64,000 nucleotides of DNA from Vibrio salinus. GTDB taxonomy: Bacteria > Pseudomonadota > Gammaproteobacteria > Enterobacterales > Vibrionaceae. The notes under the pieces were generated by a model. The model ran no database searches. It was not told where the DNA came from and worked only from the letters and a program-made list of their open reading frames with translations. Position numbers and translations under genes: made by a program. The first letter of the stretch is position 1; every line of letters begins with the position of its first letter. Positions 45,246 to 54,490 of the stretch are shown here, in pieces. Location of the stretch: positions 1 to 64,000 of the forward strand of contig NZ_JAJSDZ010000010.1 in assembly GCF_021272385.1 (NCBI RefSeq), given 5' to 3'.

Positions 45246-46055
45246 ATGACAATAGATAACGAAAATTCGACAAACTATTATCCGTCGGGTCCCGGCCACA
45301 TTGATGACCCATCGCGACTTATCATTGTCCACGGAAAACAATTTGATTCAGGCGAATTAACCCGTCCGGCTCACTCTCATCCCAGAGCACAATTGGTCTG
45401 GTCAAATCAGGGGATAATGAAAGTCACGGTTCCCGGAGCAAAATGGCTGGTCCCTACCAGTCATGCCATATGGGTTCCGGGCGGTATTGAGCATGAGATG
45501 TCAGCTAACACAAAAATATCCACCTGCTTCATTTTTGTTGATCAAAATGCCTGCCATTCTATGCCAGATCAGTGCTCCGTTTTACATATGACAAAACTGA
45601 TGCAGCAGCTATTGATCCATTTCTTAAATTTATCAGAATCCGATGTCCCTGAAGAACAAAGACTTCAGCATCTGTCTTTAGTGATTCTTGATGAATTAGC
45701 ACAATTATCTGAAACACCTCTCGATCTACCGGCCGGATACAGTGAACGTTTCAAACAAATCACAACGCATTTAATGCAAAACAAATCCGGTTCATTTACT
45801 TTAAGTCAGATAGCCGATAACTTTGCCATTGGTTCAAGAACACTAGAGCGCCTTTTTAAGAAAGAAACGGGACTTACTTTTTCTGAATGGATACACAAAA
45901 TGAAATTCATCCAGGCTATTGAACTACTCAACGAAAATAAAAGCAGCATAGAAATTGCCGCAACATTAGGGTATCGATCTACCAGCGCTTTTATCGCTGC
46001 GTTTAAAAAACGATTCGGCACTACGCCACAGGAATATCTTAAATTAACCCGGTAA
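45246..46055 (+). CDS. AraC-family regulator with cupin sensor
   Basis: A 269-residue regulator. The cupin domain (about 25-110) includes RPAHSHPRAQLVWSNQG and PGGIEHEM, and the C-terminal double HTH (about 165-265) includes FTLSQIADNFAIGSRTLERL and EIAATLGYRSTSAFIAAF. Same general type as the one at 29630. It diverges from the SLC13 gene across 74 bp, which is tight for two promoters and suggests mutual control. No clear ribosome-binding site. Confidence 0.88.
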   Translation: MTIDNENSTNYYPSGPGHIDDPSRLIIVHGKQFDSGELTRPAHSHPRAQLVWSNQGIMKVTVPGAKWLVPTSHAIWVPGGIEHEMSANTKISTCFIFVDQNACHSMPDQCSVLHMTKLMQQLLIHFLNLSESDVPEEQRLQHLSLVILDELAQLSETPLDLPAGYSERFKQITTHLMQNKSGSFTLSQIADNFAIGSRTLERLFKKETGLTFSEWIHKMKFIQAIELLNENKSSIEIAATLGYRSTSAFIAAFKKRFGTTPQEYLKLTR

Positions 46056-46267
46056 TAATAAAGATCCAATTCACATTACCAACCGAAAATACAACCTAAT
46101 TTCTACTTTTCTTCTGTTTTTCTTATTATTTATACATAATTTTCAATATGAATTGAATAAAGTGAATTCACCAGAACAATAAGTCTCCGTATTAAACATA
46201 AAATTGTCACTATTCATCACGATCTATTAGTATATAAGACATAAATTGAGCTCAGATATAACCACAT

Positions 46268-47638
46268 ATGGCATTTTTTAATTTCAAACGCGCATCTATT
46301 AAACAAAAAATCAGTGGCCTGTTCATTGTTTTACTGACATTTTTATTTTGCGTCATCATTTTCTCTATCTACAAATTAAAAATTCTGGAGCAGGACCTGA
46401 AGGAGGTTGCTTACCTCGATATTCCACTAAACCAAATCGTTACTCAAATCGAATTTATTGAAATGGAACAACACCTCCAACTGGAAGAATACCGACTAGA
46501 ACAGGATAAAACAGCTCAGGATCTAAAGCCTCACCAAGAACTGGTTTTACAAAAGAGAAAATTAAAAAAATTATTGGACAGAGCCGTTGGACTTCTCGAC
46601 ACAAGTTTAAACAAAAAAACCATTATTCTGGATGAATCCGATCATGAACATGTACTAAATCAATTAGAAAAATACCATTCAGAAAGTGAAGCTTATGAAA
46701 AACATCTGAATTATATTTATAGTAAAGACAGTGTAAGCGAAGACGAACTGAATAAAGTGGAACGGTTTTCTTTCCGCCTGGAAAAAGAAGAAAAATCATT
46801 GCTTTCTTTGCTGAATAACTTATCGACCAAAGATTCATACTATACCGAAAAACATGAAGAAGATTTTTTTATCATCAACTCTTTCCTTGGTATTTGTGCT
46901 CTAATTCTGGGCTTTTTCCTGACCGTCTATATTATCCGGCTTATTATGAACCGGGTGAACAATATTCAGGATAAAATAAAGTCATTTGATGCCTCATTAA
47001 ATGAAACGGCTACGGTTAAATCACCAGCTTCTCAGCAATTAAAAACCAAGGACGAACTGGAAGAACTTGAATATGATATTCAGGCATTAATGTCAAAACT
47101 AACCAAAGAAATACAAACCCGGGAACAGGTAGAGAAACAACTTCTTAAACTGGCAACACGAGATAAACTTACAGACCTGTTTAACCGCCATAAATGGGAA
47201 GAAGAAATCAACGCACATATTAAACGGGCACAGAGAGGCTATCCGTTCGGTCTGATCTTTTTAGATGTTGATCATTTCAAAAAAATCAATGATCGCTATG
47301 GTCATCCTACCGGCGATCAATTACTTATCAGACTCGCTAAAGAACTAACCGAACGCTTAAGAGATATTGATTTAATTTTTCGTATGGGCGGAGAAGAATT
47401 TGCCATTATTTGTCCAATGAAAGATACCTCTCACACACAGAAAATCGCAGACGAAATACGTTCACATATTGAACGTTTAAAAGTCGATGGACTGCCGGGC
47501 TTTACTGTCAGCCTGGGAGTATCTACTTACCGCGAAGACGATACGGCAGCCACTTTATTTAAACGGGCAGACATAGCACTGTATAAAGCCAAAAAGAAAG
47601 GGAGAAATCAGGTAATCTGTGAGAAAAATGATCTCTAA
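46268..47638 (+). CDS. Membrane-bound diguanylate cyclase
   Basis: A 456-residue protein. TM1 is about residues 13-35, then a helical, Glu/Lys-rich periplasmic sensor (about 36-200, four-helix-bundle type), TM2 at 203-222, a HAMP-like/coiled linker (225-290) and a GGDEF domain (about 298-456). The active site is FRMGGEEFAII. The inhibitory site RDID stands five residues upstream. Should synthesise c-di-GMP in response to a periplasmic signal. Monocistronic. Confidence 0.92.
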   Translation: MAFFNFKRASIKQKISGLFIVLLTFLFCVIIFSIYKLKILEQDLKEVAYLDIPLNQIVTQIEFIEMEQHLQLEEYRLEQDKTAQDLKPHQELVLQKRKLKKLLDRAVGLLDTSLNKKTIILDESDHEHVLNQLEKYHSESEAYEKHLNYIYSKDSVSEDELNKVERFSFRLEKEEKSLLSLLNNLSTKDSYYTEKHEEDFFIINSFLGICALILGFFLTVYIIRLIMNRVNNIQDKIKSFDASLNETATVKSPASQQLKTKDELEELEYDIQALMSKLTKEIQTREQVEKQLLKLATRDKLTDLFNRHKWEEEINAHIKRAQRGYPFGLIFLDVDHFKKINDRYGHPTGDQLLIRLAKELTERLRDIDLIFRMGGEEFAIICPMKDTSHTQKIADEIRSHIERLKVDGLPGFTVSLGVSTYREDDTAATLFKRADIALYKAKKKGRNQVICEKNDL

Positions 47639-47691
47639 TCGTTGAAAAGCTTCTCTTAGCGACCCACTCGCCGACCTTTCCTGGCAGTCGC

Positions 47692-48174
47692 TTATTCACT
47701 AACTAGCTGTTTTAACAAGTCAATGGTATTGGGACTGAAAACCCGAATACCATTTTGTCTTAAAAGTGCGGCTGTCACGCCTTCCCCAACCTTCTTTATC
47801 CCGTTGAAACTGCCATCATAAATGAGGGCACTTCCACACGATGGGCTTGCTTCAGTCAACAAAGCGTAACGAATATTTTCCGATAGGCACATTGCTAATG
47901 CTAATTTAGCACCATGGAGAAAGGCTTGTGAAGCGTCGCTGCCCTCCAGATCAATAACCTTTGCTTTCCCAATCAGAACGTCAGCACCTGTTCCTATGTT
48001 TATTTCTGCTGAAGGCCTTGGAATAGGCAATCCTGCGGCGACTTCCGGACAAAATGTCACAATGTTAAAATGAGTCTGAATCCAGTCTGAATCTGAACTG
48101 CTCATGTTTACACAGCTAGCGTTATAACGTACTTTACTCCCCATCAAACAGGAGCTCACTAATATTTTGTCCAA
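47692..48174 (-). CDS. DUF523 protein (TudS-like)
   Basis: A 160-residue cysteine-containing protein. It shows the family segments ILVSSCLMGSKVRYNA, CPEVAAGLPIPRPSAEI and LLTEASPSCGSALIYDG, with three conserved cysteines (SSCL, FCPEV, PSCGS). These can hold an iron-sulfur cluster, as in TudS thiouracil desulfidases. Role otherwise unknown. It precedes a small hypothetical gene on the same strand. Confidence 0.85.
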   Translation of the reverse strand: MDKILVSSCLMGSKVRYNASCVNMSSSDSDWIQTHFNIVTFCPEVAAGLPIPRPSAEINIGTGADVLIGKAKVIDLEGSDASQAFLHGAKLALAMCLSENIRYALLTEASPSCGSALIYDGSFNGIKKVGEGVTAALLRQNGIRVFSPNTIDLLKQLVSE

Positions 48175-48207
48175 ATAATTTCCCTCATTTTCAGAAACAA
48201 TACCGAT

Positions 48208-48549
48208 TTATTGTTGATTCTGAGCCTTATTGATTTTTAACCAAAATGCTTCCTGACACAGGTTAATGAAGTTCTTAGATTTGGGTGAAACGTTTAAATG
48301 TTCAGGCTCTGCCAACACTTCATAATTAATAAAACATTCTTCACAAACAATATCAGGATTGGTATCTCCAAGTTCTTTTTCCATGCATTTCCTGATAACA
48401 ACACCATTTTTGAACGTGAAAAGTTGTTCAGAATAATGGGAAACACTCCAATCATCTTCAACTGTTTCTTGCTCCACTGTCTGCTTAACAATCCACTCAC
48501 TTTCAGGAGAATTTTTAATCAGGGATACATAAGTAAACAAATTGTCCAT
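48208..48549 (-). CDS. Hypothetical protein, 113 residues
   Basis: Soluble acidic protein; ATG 48549 follows GGGAGAG. It has no signal or membrane segment. Two nearby cysteines (VCEECF) could bind metal. It lies 33 bp upstream of the DUF523 gene on the same strand, so the two may be co-transcribed. No family recognised. Confidence 0.65.
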   Translation of the reverse strand: MDNLFTYVSLIKNSPESEWIVKQTVEQETVEDDWSVSHYSEQLFTFKNGVVIRKCMEKELGDTNPDIVCEECFINYEVLAEPEHLNVSPKSKNFINLCQEAFWLKINKAQNQQ

Positions 48550-48763
48550 TATTTCTCTCCCTTCAATTTTTCTAACATACACCAGCTCAGATCCTGTCCA
48601 ACTTATGCGTCACTGCAATATAATGAACTTCCAGATGGTTGAGTTCAACACCAGTACAAGTACTATACTCAGAAACAACTTTACGAGCTGAATGCATTTT
48701 AAACAAATGTAAAAGACTCACACTGTGTAAAATCGTACTTATAATAAATCAGGCTGGTGACTC

Positions 48764-51196
48764 ATGGACATGTTTGGACTGTTTATCCTTCAGGTTGCTC
48801 TGTTTTCGATATTTCCTTTGTATTTTACTTCACTGTAAGGCCCTGTCAGAAAAGTATCTTTCTATATTTATATTTCGTTGGTGCTGCTAATCGGTGGTTT
48901 TTTCGGTAATGTTTATTCTTTACCCGTTGCGTCCGGCATCAATGTCTCTGGCGGTAACTTATGTTACGGCGCATTTATGATGGCAACTGTACTGTTTGTT
49001 CTGATTGAAAAAGATCTGTTCATACTCAGACATATCGTAAGGCTGGTTATTTTTGTGGATCTTTTTAATGTGCTATTTTCTTCTCTGGCCGCAAAAAGTC
49101 TGCAAAGTAGCGGTATTATTAATCCTCATAACACATCCTCGTCTTTATTCGACATATCAATACCATTTATTACTTTAGGTGGGGTTTTAATCATATTTGA
49201 GCTGTTGTCATTACTGTTCATTTTTGAAAAATTAAAAAAAATTAACATTAATCCTATCTTCACGGCAATTTTATACATCATCGCTTTTATCGCCATATTA
49301 TGTTTCGATGGAATAGCTTTTCCTCTTATTGCCTTTGGATTCAGTCCGGAAATTGTTACTATCGTTTTCGGAGGACTGGATGGAAAAATCCTCACAGCAG
49401 CATTTTTTAGCATCCCGCTTTTACTGTTTGCTCTCATAAAGCGGCAATCTTTTATCTATTACCTCGAATCTGACCATTTCCGCTGGAAACTGTTATTTAA
49501 AACCAGCTCACAGCTAATGGAAGAAATGACAGAAAAAGAGTACAGCCTTGATCAGGCAGCAACCGTGTTTAAAAACTCAAATTATGGCCTGGCTTTTGTT
49601 AATAATTCCGGACATATTCTGCAAGCAAATCAGTCATTCACCAAAATGCTAAAATTATGTCATGACGATGTGACCAATGGCAAAAGTGTTATCACTTCGC
49701 TATTTCAGCATAACGGATTGTTAATTAATCACTCCCAGGTGCTTTCAGATAAATGGCGCGGTGAAGTTACATTCGGTGAAAAATTCAGACATCAGGGATT
49801 ACTGTCCGTCACCAAAGTCATGTCAGAGACGGAGAAGCAGGCAACTTATGTTTTTTCTCTGGTCAATATTGATGAACAAAAAAACATTCAGAAAAAATTA
49901 AATCATCTTGCCCTTCATGACCAACTGACTCAATTACCAAACCGCCGGGTCCTTGATGACAAGTTATCATCTCTCGAAGGTCAACCAGCCAGCCTGTTAC
50001 TCATTGATTTGGACCATTTTAAAGACGTCAACGATAGTTACGGCCATACTTCCGGAGACAAGGTTCTCAAAGAAATCGCCACCAGACTGTTACTCATTCA
50101 AAATGAATATGTAAAAAACTCCGGCTGTCTGTGTCGTACCGGTGGTGATGAATTCGCCTTGCTGATTCAGTCATATGATATTGAGATTACAAAAGAGATC
50201 ATCAAGTCAGTTCAGGAAAAGCTCCGGAAAGCCATTGTGTTAGATAATCATACCGAAGTGTATATTTCAGCCACAATAGGAGTTAGTTTTCAGTCAATTG
50301 GCAAAACCCGGGATCTTCTTCAGGAAGCGGATGCCGGATTATATGAAGCCAAGCGGAACCAAAGAGGAAGCTATGGCATCTACGAAGACAGACTGACCAG
50401 AGAAAGCCAGAGAAAACTCACTTTGAGCTCAAAACTGAAAGTTGCGCTTGAGAATGATGCACTTGAAGTCTATTACCAACCACAATACGATCCAAAAACC
50501 GAAAAACCAGTAGCATTGGAGGCATTAGCCCGCTGGAATGACCGCGAGTTAGGATGGGTGTCTCCGGAAGAATTTATTCTGGTTGCCGAGGAAACCGGCC
50601 TCATCGAAAAATTAGGCAGTTATGTTTTAAGAACAGCCTGTCTTAATGGCTGCGAATGGACAGAGAAGGGGTTTTCAGAATTAAAAATATCGGTCAACGT
50701 TTCAGCCTACCAGGTCCGGTTAGGGCGGTTTATTACTCGGTTGGAGAACATTTTAAAACAGACAAATTATCCACCTCATCTTTTAGAACTGGAACTTACG
50801 GAATCTGGTTATATAGAACGGGAAAAAGAAGTATTACCGGTACTGGAAAAAATAAAAACGCTGGGAATCGGTCTGGCAATTGATGATTTTGGTACGGGCT
50901 ACTCATCTTTATCCTATCTCTCTAAAATGCCCTGGGATACATTAAAAATTGATCGGAGTTTTGTTTCTGATATACCGGAAAACCCGGAACAATGCCAGCT
51001 AACATCAACCATCATACAAATGGCTCATGCACTGAAACTGAATATTGTTGTCGAAGGTGTCGAGACCAAAGAGCAGCTAGACTTTGTCTCCGGAAAAGGT
51101 TGTCAGCTAATTCAGGGATATTATTACTCACGGCCATTGCCGAAAGCAAAAATCACAGCATTACTGAAAGCCAATCCGGCACACAGTGGCTCATAA
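48764..51196 (+). CDS. Membrane GGDEF-EAL protein with in-frame stop near the N-terminus
   Basis: ATG 48764 (GGTGA before it) encodes MDMFGLFILQVALFSIFPLY and a few more residues, a first membrane helix, then TAA at 48836. The same frame reopens at once (GPVRKVSFYIYISLVLLIGG) for 786 codons. The product has several membrane helices to about residue 200, a PAS-like region, a GGDEF domain (RTGGDEFALL) and an EAL domain (VALEALARWND, ELTESG, AIDDFGTGYSSL). Both catalytic cores look intact. TTG 48878 or GTG 48881 could start a shorter form but lack a ribosome-binding site. One nonsense change in the first loop is the simplest reading. Confidence 0.8.
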
Positions 51197-52582
51197 ATCA
51201 AAATCATAAACCGGGCTTGATACCAGAAGCCGTTTTAACGCCTGAAGTCCTTTCATCATTTGACTTTGATTCACTGCTGAACTTAGCGACACCCGGATAG
51301 CCGGTAGAATATGACCGGCTGGCGGCGTAAATTGCTCGGCCGACTTAATCAAAATATTTTCTTCCTGCGCAGATTTCATAAAATCACTCAAACGCCAGTT
51401 TTCAGGTAAAGGCAGCCAAATATGAAAGCCGTCACCATGGGTATCAGGGGATACATCACCAATATACTCAAGTGCAGACTGCATACGCTGAGCGCTCTCT
51501 GAGCGAATATCTCTCAGCACCACATCAAGTTTCCCAGAGTAAATCAATTCGCAAATTAATCCGGTTAATAATGGGCTTGTCATCCAACTGTGGTTTTTTA
51601 AGACAACTGAAAGTTGTTGAAACAACGCTTTGGGCGGCTGGATATAGCCAACCCGTAAACCCGGCGCTAAACATTTAGAAAAAGAGCCGATATGAATCAC
51701 CCTTTCCGGCGATAAATTCACAAAAGGAACAGGAGAATTCTCTGGCAGAAATCCGTTTACGTCATCTTCGATGATATATACATTGTGGCGGTCACATATT
51801 TCAATGATTTCCTCACGCCGTTCAGTCGGCATCGTCAAAGTCGTCGGATTCTGCAGCGTCGGATTTAAATACACAAACCGCGGTTGGTACTGAACACAGG
51901 CATTTTCCAACGCAGAAGGCAACATTCCATCACTATCAAACGCCACCCCTTTTATAGTAATCTGCTTATGACGAGCCATGCTGAATAGGCCCGGATAGGT
52001 CAACGTCTCTGTTAAAATGGTATCGCCGGACCGGGTAAATGTATCCAGAATCATCTGAATTCCATGTTGGACACCTGACGTAAATAAAAACCGTTCTTTT
52101 TTAATGGCCCGACCTTTCTCCTGCAACCAGGATGCAACAATTGCCCGGTGAGATTCACAACCAACAGAAGGCTGATATGCTAACAATGGCATTAAAGATG
52201 AATCCGATTCGGATAATGCCACCATAGCACGACGTATTGCTGAGTTCTGCCCCACCGACGGTGGTACGTTGTATGCAAAATTCCATTTATCCGACTTTCC
52301 ATCACCCAGTCCATCGAACTCCCAGTACCCTTTCTGTTTATCAACGACATAAGTTCCAGCGCCCACTCTGGCTTCCACGGCCCCAAGCCGCTCCGCTTCT
52401 GCATAAGCTCTTGTTACTGTGCCAACCGTCACCCCAAGTTGCTCAGCTAAAGCCCTGTGGGTCGGCAATTTATGATTTGGCTCTAAAATACCTTTGTTTA
52501 TCAATTCAGAAATCTGCCCGGCAATTTGTTTATATATTGCCGTTCCACTTTGCTTAGATATGTCTATCTTTATAATTGTCAT
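51191..52582 (-). CDS. MocR-family (GntR-aminotransferase) regulator
   Basis: A 463-residue regulator. The GntR winged HTH (about 10-80) has KLPTHRALAEQLGVTVGTVT, joined to a fold-type I aminotransferase-like domain. That domain includes FLFTSGVQHGIQMIL, YLNPTLQNPTTLTM, YIIEDDVNGF and the PLP lysine in HIGSFSKCLAPGLRVGY. MocR proteins bind PLP or a PLP-amine and control a neighbouring gene, here the divergent PLP dehydratase at 52687. Its stop overlaps the GGDEF-EAL gene by 6 bp. Confidence 0.9.
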   Translation of the reverse strand: MTIIKIDISKQSGTAIYKQIAGQISELINKGILEPNHKLPTHRALAEQLGVTVGTVTRAYAEAERLGAVEARVGAGTYVVDKQKGYWEFDGLGDGKSDKWNFAYNVPPSVGQNSAIRRAMVALSESDSSLMPLLAYQPSVGCESHRAIVASWLQEKGRAIKKERFLFTSGVQHGIQMILDTFTRSGDTILTETLTYPGLFSMARHKQITIKGVAFDSDGMLPSALENACVQYQPRFVYLNPTLQNPTTLTMPTERREEIIEICDRHNVYIIEDDVNGFLPENSPVPFVNLSPERVIHIGSFSKCLAPGLRVGYIQPPKALFQQLSVVLKNHSWMTSPLLTGLICELIYSGKLDVVLRDIRSESAQRMQSALEYIGDVSPDTHGDGFHIWLPLPENWRLSDFMKSAQEENILIKSAEQFTPPAGHILPAIRVSLSSAVNQSQMMKGLQALKRLLVSSPVYDFDL

Positions 52583-52616
52583 GGTAACAATAAATCATTT
52601 GTTTATATTAATAACC

Positions 52617-52674
52617 ATTGATACCATAAAAATTAAGACATTTAAACTTAAAAATTAAAATTGTATCGATACAA
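52617..52674. promoter_or_regulatory. Probable MocR binding sites
   Basis: Two direct repeats, ATTGATACCA (52617-52626) and ATCGATACAA (52665-52674), 48 bp apart. The second lies within a perfect 14-bp palindrome TTGTATCGATACAA (52661-52674), 12 bp before the dehydratase start. MocR regulators typically bind direct repeats in the divergent promoter region, which is what this is. Confidence 0.55.
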
Positions 52675-52686
52675 AAGGAAATAACA

Positions 52687-53697
52687 ATGGACAGTTTAAA
52701 AAACTACCCAATTTCACTCTATGAGGCACTCAAAGCAAAATCCGTCATCTCTGGATATCTCTCGGCGTCACCATTATACAGATATGAAAACCTCAGCCAG
52801 TTTCTAAACTGCAACGCCTACATTAAACACGAAAATTACAATATGACCGGTAGTTTTAAAATCCGGGGAGGACTCAATCTGATGTCACACATCAGGCAAA
52901 ATCATATAAACGGAGTAGTTACCTTCTCAACCGGGAATCATGGCTTATCCGTTGCGACATCGGCCAGTATGAATAACATTCCGTCCATTATTGTTGTCCC
53001 GGAAGGAACGCCACGAGCTAAAGTTCAACTAATCGAAAATGCCGGCGCAAAGGTTATCGAAGCCGGTAGCAACTTCGATGAATCTGCCAGAGTGGTTTTA
53101 GATATCAATGAAAACAAAGGGTTTTATAATGTACACCCAGCAAATGAACCATTGTTGATCAATGGTGTTGCGACTGAATTTCTGGAAATTCTGGACAAGC
53201 TTCATAATATTGATGCCATTATTCTTCCTCTGGGAGGAGGAAGTGAAGTTGCAGCTGCAATCACGGTTTTCAAAGCTTTGAAACCCGCAATTGAAATTTA
53301 TGCAGTTCAGGCCAAAGCTTCTGATGCGGCCTATGTATCATGGAAATCTAAATCAGTTTGTGAGCGTGATAACACGACGTTTGCCGGTGGCTTTGCAACC
53401 GGGACAGCCTACTCAACAACATTCAATATTTATAAAAATTCACTAACTGATTTTGTTCTGTTAAACGAGAACGAAATTCTGCAAGGCATCGCACTGTCCG
53501 CTCACTACACACATAATATGGTCGAAGGGGCCGGAGGAGCAACACTTATGGCGGCCTGGAAGCTAAGAAAACAATTAGAAGGAAAAAATGTTGTTATGCA
53601 GTTCAGTGGAGCCAATGCCTCTGCGGAGGAAATCAATCGGGCTCTTAATTTATCAACATTCCGGGATGGACAAGTCATTATCAATGGAAGCGAATAA
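52687..53697 (+). CDS. PLP-dependent threonine/serine dehydratase-like enzyme
   Basis: A 336-residue fold-type II PLP enzyme. The Schiff-base Lys is in NMTGSFKIRGG (about 59), substrate contact in STGNHG, phosphate loop in LPLGGGSE (Ser/Gly-rich), and QFSGANAS near the end. It lacks the ACT domain of biosynthetic IlvA, so it is a catabolic type: threonine, serine or 3-hydroxyaspartate ammonia-lyase, or hydroxyectoine-type EutB. It is controlled by the divergent MocR. No other ectoine genes are in the window, so EutB is not favoured. Confidence 0.85.
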   Translation: MDSLKNYPISLYEALKAKSVISGYLSASPLYRYENLSQFLNCNAYIKHENYNMTGSFKIRGGLNLMSHIRQNHINGVVTFSTGNHGLSVATSASMNNIPSIIVVPEGTPRAKVQLIENAGAKVIEAGSNFDESARVVLDINENKGFYNVHPANEPLLINGVATEFLEILDKLHNIDAIILPLGGGSEVAAAITVFKALKPAIEIYAVQAKASDAAYVSWKSKSVCERDNTTFAGGFATGTAYSTTFNIYKNSLTDFVLLNENEILQGIALSAHYTHNMVEGAGGATLMAAWKLRKQLEGKNVVMQFSGANASAEEINRALNLSTFRDGQVIINGSE

Positions 53698-54078
53698 TTA
53701 ATAATGTTAAATCAGCAGGTTATTAAGTTGAGGAAGTGCACAAATTTGCGTTGCTATAAAAAAATAAACCAGCGACGTGAGCAAGGTATACAAACTGTCA
53801 ATCTAAAGTAGTAGACTTTGCCTCAGTGGTAGAAAATATCTGCAAAACCACAGAATGAAGATATGACGGTGGATCATTCAGGAGGAGGACTAATTAGCGG
53901 GATGGCTAGAATTACCGGCCTATTTTCTCATTTAGCGAGCAATTGAAAAATTGAAGAGGGAGCTAAAGCCTTATCCAATTCAGTTTGATTCATACTGACG
54001 GTAATGAGGCAGAGTATTAATAGGATTTTATCATCGTTGCTTTAATAGAGTTTATTAAAATAATAAGGTGATCCTATG
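53698..54078. other. Non-coding stretch with degraded coding traces
   Basis: No ORF of note. Short protein-like pieces in shifting frames (NQRREQGIQTVN, then KVVDFASVVENICKTTE, later ELKPYPIQFDSY) suggest an old, eroded gene on the plus strand. I cannot identify it. Confidence 0.3.
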
Positions 54079-54378
54079 ATGATTATCGGTAAATTAAATC
54101 AGGTATTGCAACAATCCGCAGATGGTCATATGGCAGTAATTGAAGTACGGAATCTTGAGCCCGAGGCTGATACGGATGTAAAAAGTCTTCTCAGATTTAA
54201 AGATAAAGTAAGCAGAATAGATATTGACGATGATACTATTTACGAATTACATGGTGACTATGTCAAGAATGACAGGTGGGGACGTGTTTTTGCCGTCAGC
54301 GCAATTAAATCTGTTAACTTGGATAGAATGAGACATTTACCGGCAGCCTTAAGGTTGGTAACCCTTATGGGTAAATAA
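54079..54378 (+). CDS. Hypothetical protein, 99 residues
   Basis: A soluble, probably beta-rich small protein: IIGKLNQVLQQSADGHMAVI, then KSLLRFKDKVSRIDIDDD. GGTGA lies seven bases before ATG 54079 (ATG 54076 is adjacent and in frame). It is followed by a good terminator, which supports a real monocistronic gene. No family recognised. Confidence 0.6.
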   Translation: MIIGKLNQVLQQSADGHMAVIEVRNLEPEADTDVKSLLRFKDKVSRIDIDDDTIYELHGDYVKNDRWGRVFAVSAIKSVNLDRMRHLPAALRLVTLMGK

Positions 54379-54404
54379 TGGTTCGCCTGTAAGACGAAAA
54401 CATG

Positions 54405-54449
54405 AAACTATCGGTGACACGATTAAATAATTGCCATCGATAGTTTTTT
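54405..54449 (+). terminator. Terminator after the 99-residue gene
   Basis: A 9-bp stem (AAACTATCG and CGATAGTTT) with a 24-base loop, ending in a run of six T. The opposite strand faces the convergent panF. Confidence 0.7.
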
Positions 54450-54490
54450 GGTTACTTTGTCACCTAATATCCCTATCCTTTTTATCTTTA

